From contig NZ_JBHTJH010000004.1 of assembly GCF_042675645.1 (NCBI RefSeq), positions 62,001 to 126,000 of the forward strand: a DNA stretch of 64,000 nt, written 5' to 3'. Under the pieces are notes generated by a model. That model had not been told where the DNA came from. It saw only the letters and a list, made by a program, of their open reading frames with translations, and ran no database searches. The translations under genes and the position numbers were made by a program. Source of the DNA: Sungkyunkwania multivorans. Its GTDB lineage: Bacteria; Bacteroidota; Bacteroidia; Flavobacteriales; Flavobacteriaceae. Numbering within the stretch: position 1 is the stretch's first letter; each line of letters starts with the position of its first letter. Below are positions 62,062 to 64,000 of the stretch, in pieces.

Positions 62062-63675
62062 ATGATGAAGCATGTCCTATACCTACTCCTGCTGTTCACA
62101 TTTACGACCATTGCCCAAGAGCATGCCTTGGTCTACTTCACAGATAAACCCAACGTGGCCGATGCTTTGGCCAACCCAAATACGATCCTCACGCAAGAAG
62201 CGATCGATAGAAAAGCGCTTCACGGCGTGCCTATCGATGAACGCGATGTGCCCATGAATAACACCTATGTTGCGAATATCGCAGCGTTGCCAAATATCGA
62301 GCTAAAAGCGCGACTGCGTTGGTTCAATGCGGTGCACGTTATCGGTACACAAGCTGCCATCGATGCACTTGCATCACTAGGATATGTAGATAGTGTCTAC
62401 TACTTTGACCGTAGCCTTAATCCTTCTTCTCGCAGTGTCATAAGCGAATTTCAAGATTTGCATCTGAGAAAATTAGAGACCTCCGTCATTTACAACTATG
62501 GAAATACCAATACCCAGATCACCATGATCAATGTCCATAAACTTCATGAAGCGGACTATACTGCTAATGGTATGGTCATCGCCGTTTTGGACAGTGGTTT
62601 TCCAAACGTGGATACCATGGGCGCCTTTCAGCAAATGCGAGACAATGGAAACTATCTGGGTGGATACGATTATGTGAATAGAACTCCAAATATATTCGCT
62701 TATACTGGAAACAATCATGGGACCTTGGTGCTTTCCGATATGGCAGGTTTTATTCAGGACCAGTTTGTAGGAACCGCACCCGATGCCGCCTATTATCTTT
62801 TTAGAACCGAGGATGCTGGTAGCGAGACTCCAGTGGAGGAATCCTATTGGGTAGAAGCCGCGGCAAGGGCCGACAGTCTTGGGGTCGATGTCATCAATAC
62901 CTCATTGGGATATAGCACGTTTGATGAAGCCAAGTATAATTATACGACGGCCGACATGGATGGTAACACCGCCATCATCACCAAAGGAGCAAATGTTGCC
63001 ATTGAAAAGGGAGTGCTGGTCGTTAATTCGGCCGGAAATTCTGGAGGTAGTCCTTGGGGCATCATCACGGCGCCCGCAGATGGAAATGTATTCACGGTAG
63101 GCGCTGTTGACGCAGCGGGAAATTACGCTTCTTTTAGCTCAAGGGGCCCCACTGCAGATGGCAGGGTAAAACCCGATGTCATGGCCATGGGCGCTTCCGC
63201 AGCAATTATAGATCAAAACAACATCATTACTTCAGCCAATGGCACTTCTTTTTCATCGCCTATCATGGCAGGAGCGGTAGCGTGCCTATGGCAAGCGGAT
63301 CCCGGGAAGACCAATTTAGAGATCATGCAGTTGTTAAGAGAGCAGAGTTCAATGTTTGGAAGCCCAACTGATCAGATGGGGTACGGAATCCCCAATTTAG
63401 AATTGGCGATGAATGTTTTGGGAGTAGCATCTGTCCCTTTTCAAAAATTATCGATAACACCTAATCCTGTGGCGAATAAATTCCAAGTGCTCTTGGGTAC
63501 CGTTGCCAGTTCGGCACGCATACAGATCTACAGTGTCTTGGGCAAGCAACTCGTGGATAGAATGGTTACCACTTCAGATAATACTATAGATATTGCTACA
63601 TTTACCAAAGGAATGTATTTGGCAAAGATCACGACGGCCAAAAAAGAACAGACCTTCAAACTTATCAAACAGTAA
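62062..63675 (+). CDS. Secreted S8 (subtilisin-type) protease with type IX sorting domain
   Basis: 537 aa. Signal peptide MMKHVLYLLLLFTFTTIAQ, a propeptide-like region with beta-strands (about 20-150), catalytic triad Asp in VIAVLDSGFP, His in NNHGTLVLSDMAG and Ser in NGTSFSSPIMAGAVACLW. C-terminal sorting domain from ISITPNPVANKFQVLL-like (LSITPNPVANKF) to TFKLIKQ. Exported by T9SS. The stop is directly followed by the next ATG. Confidence 0.93.
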   Translation: MMKHVLYLLLLFTFTTIAQEHALVYFTDKPNVADALANPNTILTQEAIDRKALHGVPIDERDVPMNNTYVANIAALPNIELKARLRWFNAVHVIGTQAAIDALASLGYVDSVYYFDRSLNPSSRSVISEFQDLHLRKLETSVIYNYGNTNTQITMINVHKLHEADYTANGMVIAVLDSGFPNVDTMGAFQQMRDNGNYLGGYDYVNRTPNIFAYTGNNHGTLVLSDMAGFIQDQFVGTAPDAAYYLFRTEDAGSETPVEESYWVEAAARADSLGVDVINTSLGYSTFDEAKYNYTTADMDGNTAIITKGANVAIEKGVLVVNSAGNSGGSPWGIITAPADGNVFTVGAVDAAGNYASFSSRGPTADGRVKPDVMAMGASAAIIDQNNIITSANGTSFSSPIMAGAVACLWQADPGKTNLEIMQLLREQSSMFGSPTDQMGYGIPNLELAMNVLGVASVPFQKLSITPNPVANKFQVLLGTVASSARIQIYSVLGKQLVDRMVTTSDNTIDIATFTKGMYLAKITTAKKEQTFKLIKQ

Positions 63676-64000
63676 ATGCAGCAAAATAGGATCACCAAAC
63701 TTTTCAATATACAATATCCGATCATCCAAGCGGGAATGATCTGGGCCAGCGGTTGGCGATTGGCCTCCGCTGCCAGCAACGCAGGTGCGTTGGGACTGCT
63801 CGGAGCAGGGTCTATGTATCCTGAAGTCTTGAGAGAACACATTCAAAAATGTAAAAAGGCAACCGATAAGCCCTTTGGCGTCAACGTACCGATGTTGTAT
63901 CCCGACATCGAGAACATAATGGAGATCATTGCTGAAGAAGATGTGAAAATCGTATTTACCTCTGCCGGCAACCCCAAAACGTGGACAACATGGCTCAAAG
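63676..64000 (+). CDS. Nitronate monooxygenase-family protein, 5' part
   Basis: 108 codons to the window edge. ITKLFNIQYPIIQAGMIWASGWRLASAASNAGALGLLGAGSM is the FMN-binding TIM-barrel start of the NMO/2-nitropropane dioxygenase family, with PFGVNVPMLYP following. Starts directly after the S8 protease stop with no spacer. The 3' part is outside the window. Confidence 0.85.
   Translation, partial: MQQNRITKLFNIQYPIIQAGMIWASGWRLASAASNAGALGLLGAGSMYPEVLREHIQKCKKATDKPFGVNVPMLYPDIENIMEIIAEEDVKIVFTSAGNPKTWTTWLK

Overview
The window is a chromosomal segment of a marine-type Flavobacteriaceae (Bacteroidota) bacterium. The evidence is type IX-secretion-style secreted proteins, Bacteroidota promoter-like TAnnTTTG boxes, FKBP/TSP3 and FAS1 lipoproteins, split transketolase, BshC (bacillithiol synthesis), a Tgt without the usual zinc cysteines, and short palindromic repeats of the GCCTGCCGGCAGGC and TCATTGCGAG kinds. 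Most of it is housekeeping sequence; the accessory part lies mainly between 8.9 and 17.8 kb.

Layout. 0-1.4 kb: 3' end of a giant secreted repeat protein with an exact 333-bp period. 1.5-3.0 kb: TlpA-like thioredoxin and an alpha/beta hydrolase. 3.0-8.9 kb: a minus-strand carotenoid operon (crtI, crtB, crtZ, a CrtD-type desaturase, a CruF-type hydratase) headed by a MerR-B12-binding regulator that keeps the cobalamin-ligand and light-sensing residues of CarH. 9.1-17 kb: an AT-rich island downstream of the 3' end of tRNA-Leu(GAG). It holds an RDD membrane protein, a three-gene ABC-3C conflict system (Mrr-like nuclease effector, middle component, Rad50-like ATPase), a DUF1214-like protein, a beta-propeller lipoprotein, cassette-like hairpin elements, a diverged direct repeat flanking the RDD/ABC-3C block, and a tandem array derived from the tRNA-Leu 3' end. 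17.5-17.8 kb: two tRNA-Lys(TTT) genes.

18-64 kb is mostly core metabolism and information processing: aroK, a PRTase, S4 protein, FKBP lipoprotein, split transketolase, tgt, lptF/G-like permease, EamA transporter, accA, dnaB, rimO, pdxH, FMO, M14 peptidase, bshC, a PLP decarboxylase, ThuA and cadherin-like surface proteins, a TPR-HTH regulator divergent from a GH65 enzyme, guaA, a LysM/periplasmic-binding fusion with a DUF922 protease, pyrG, yidC, a FAS1 lipoprotein divergent from a MORN-like protein, mnmA, an S8 protease and a truncated nitronate monooxygenase-family gene.

The most interesting signal is an inverted repeat, GTTTAAC-N14-GTTAAAC, found directly in front of the carH-like gene, directly in front of crtI, and 51 kb away between the divergent FAS1 and MORN-like genes. 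It fits a B12/light-responsive regulon joining carotenoid synthesis to a surface FAS1 protein. All family names come from reading motifs; no database search was made.
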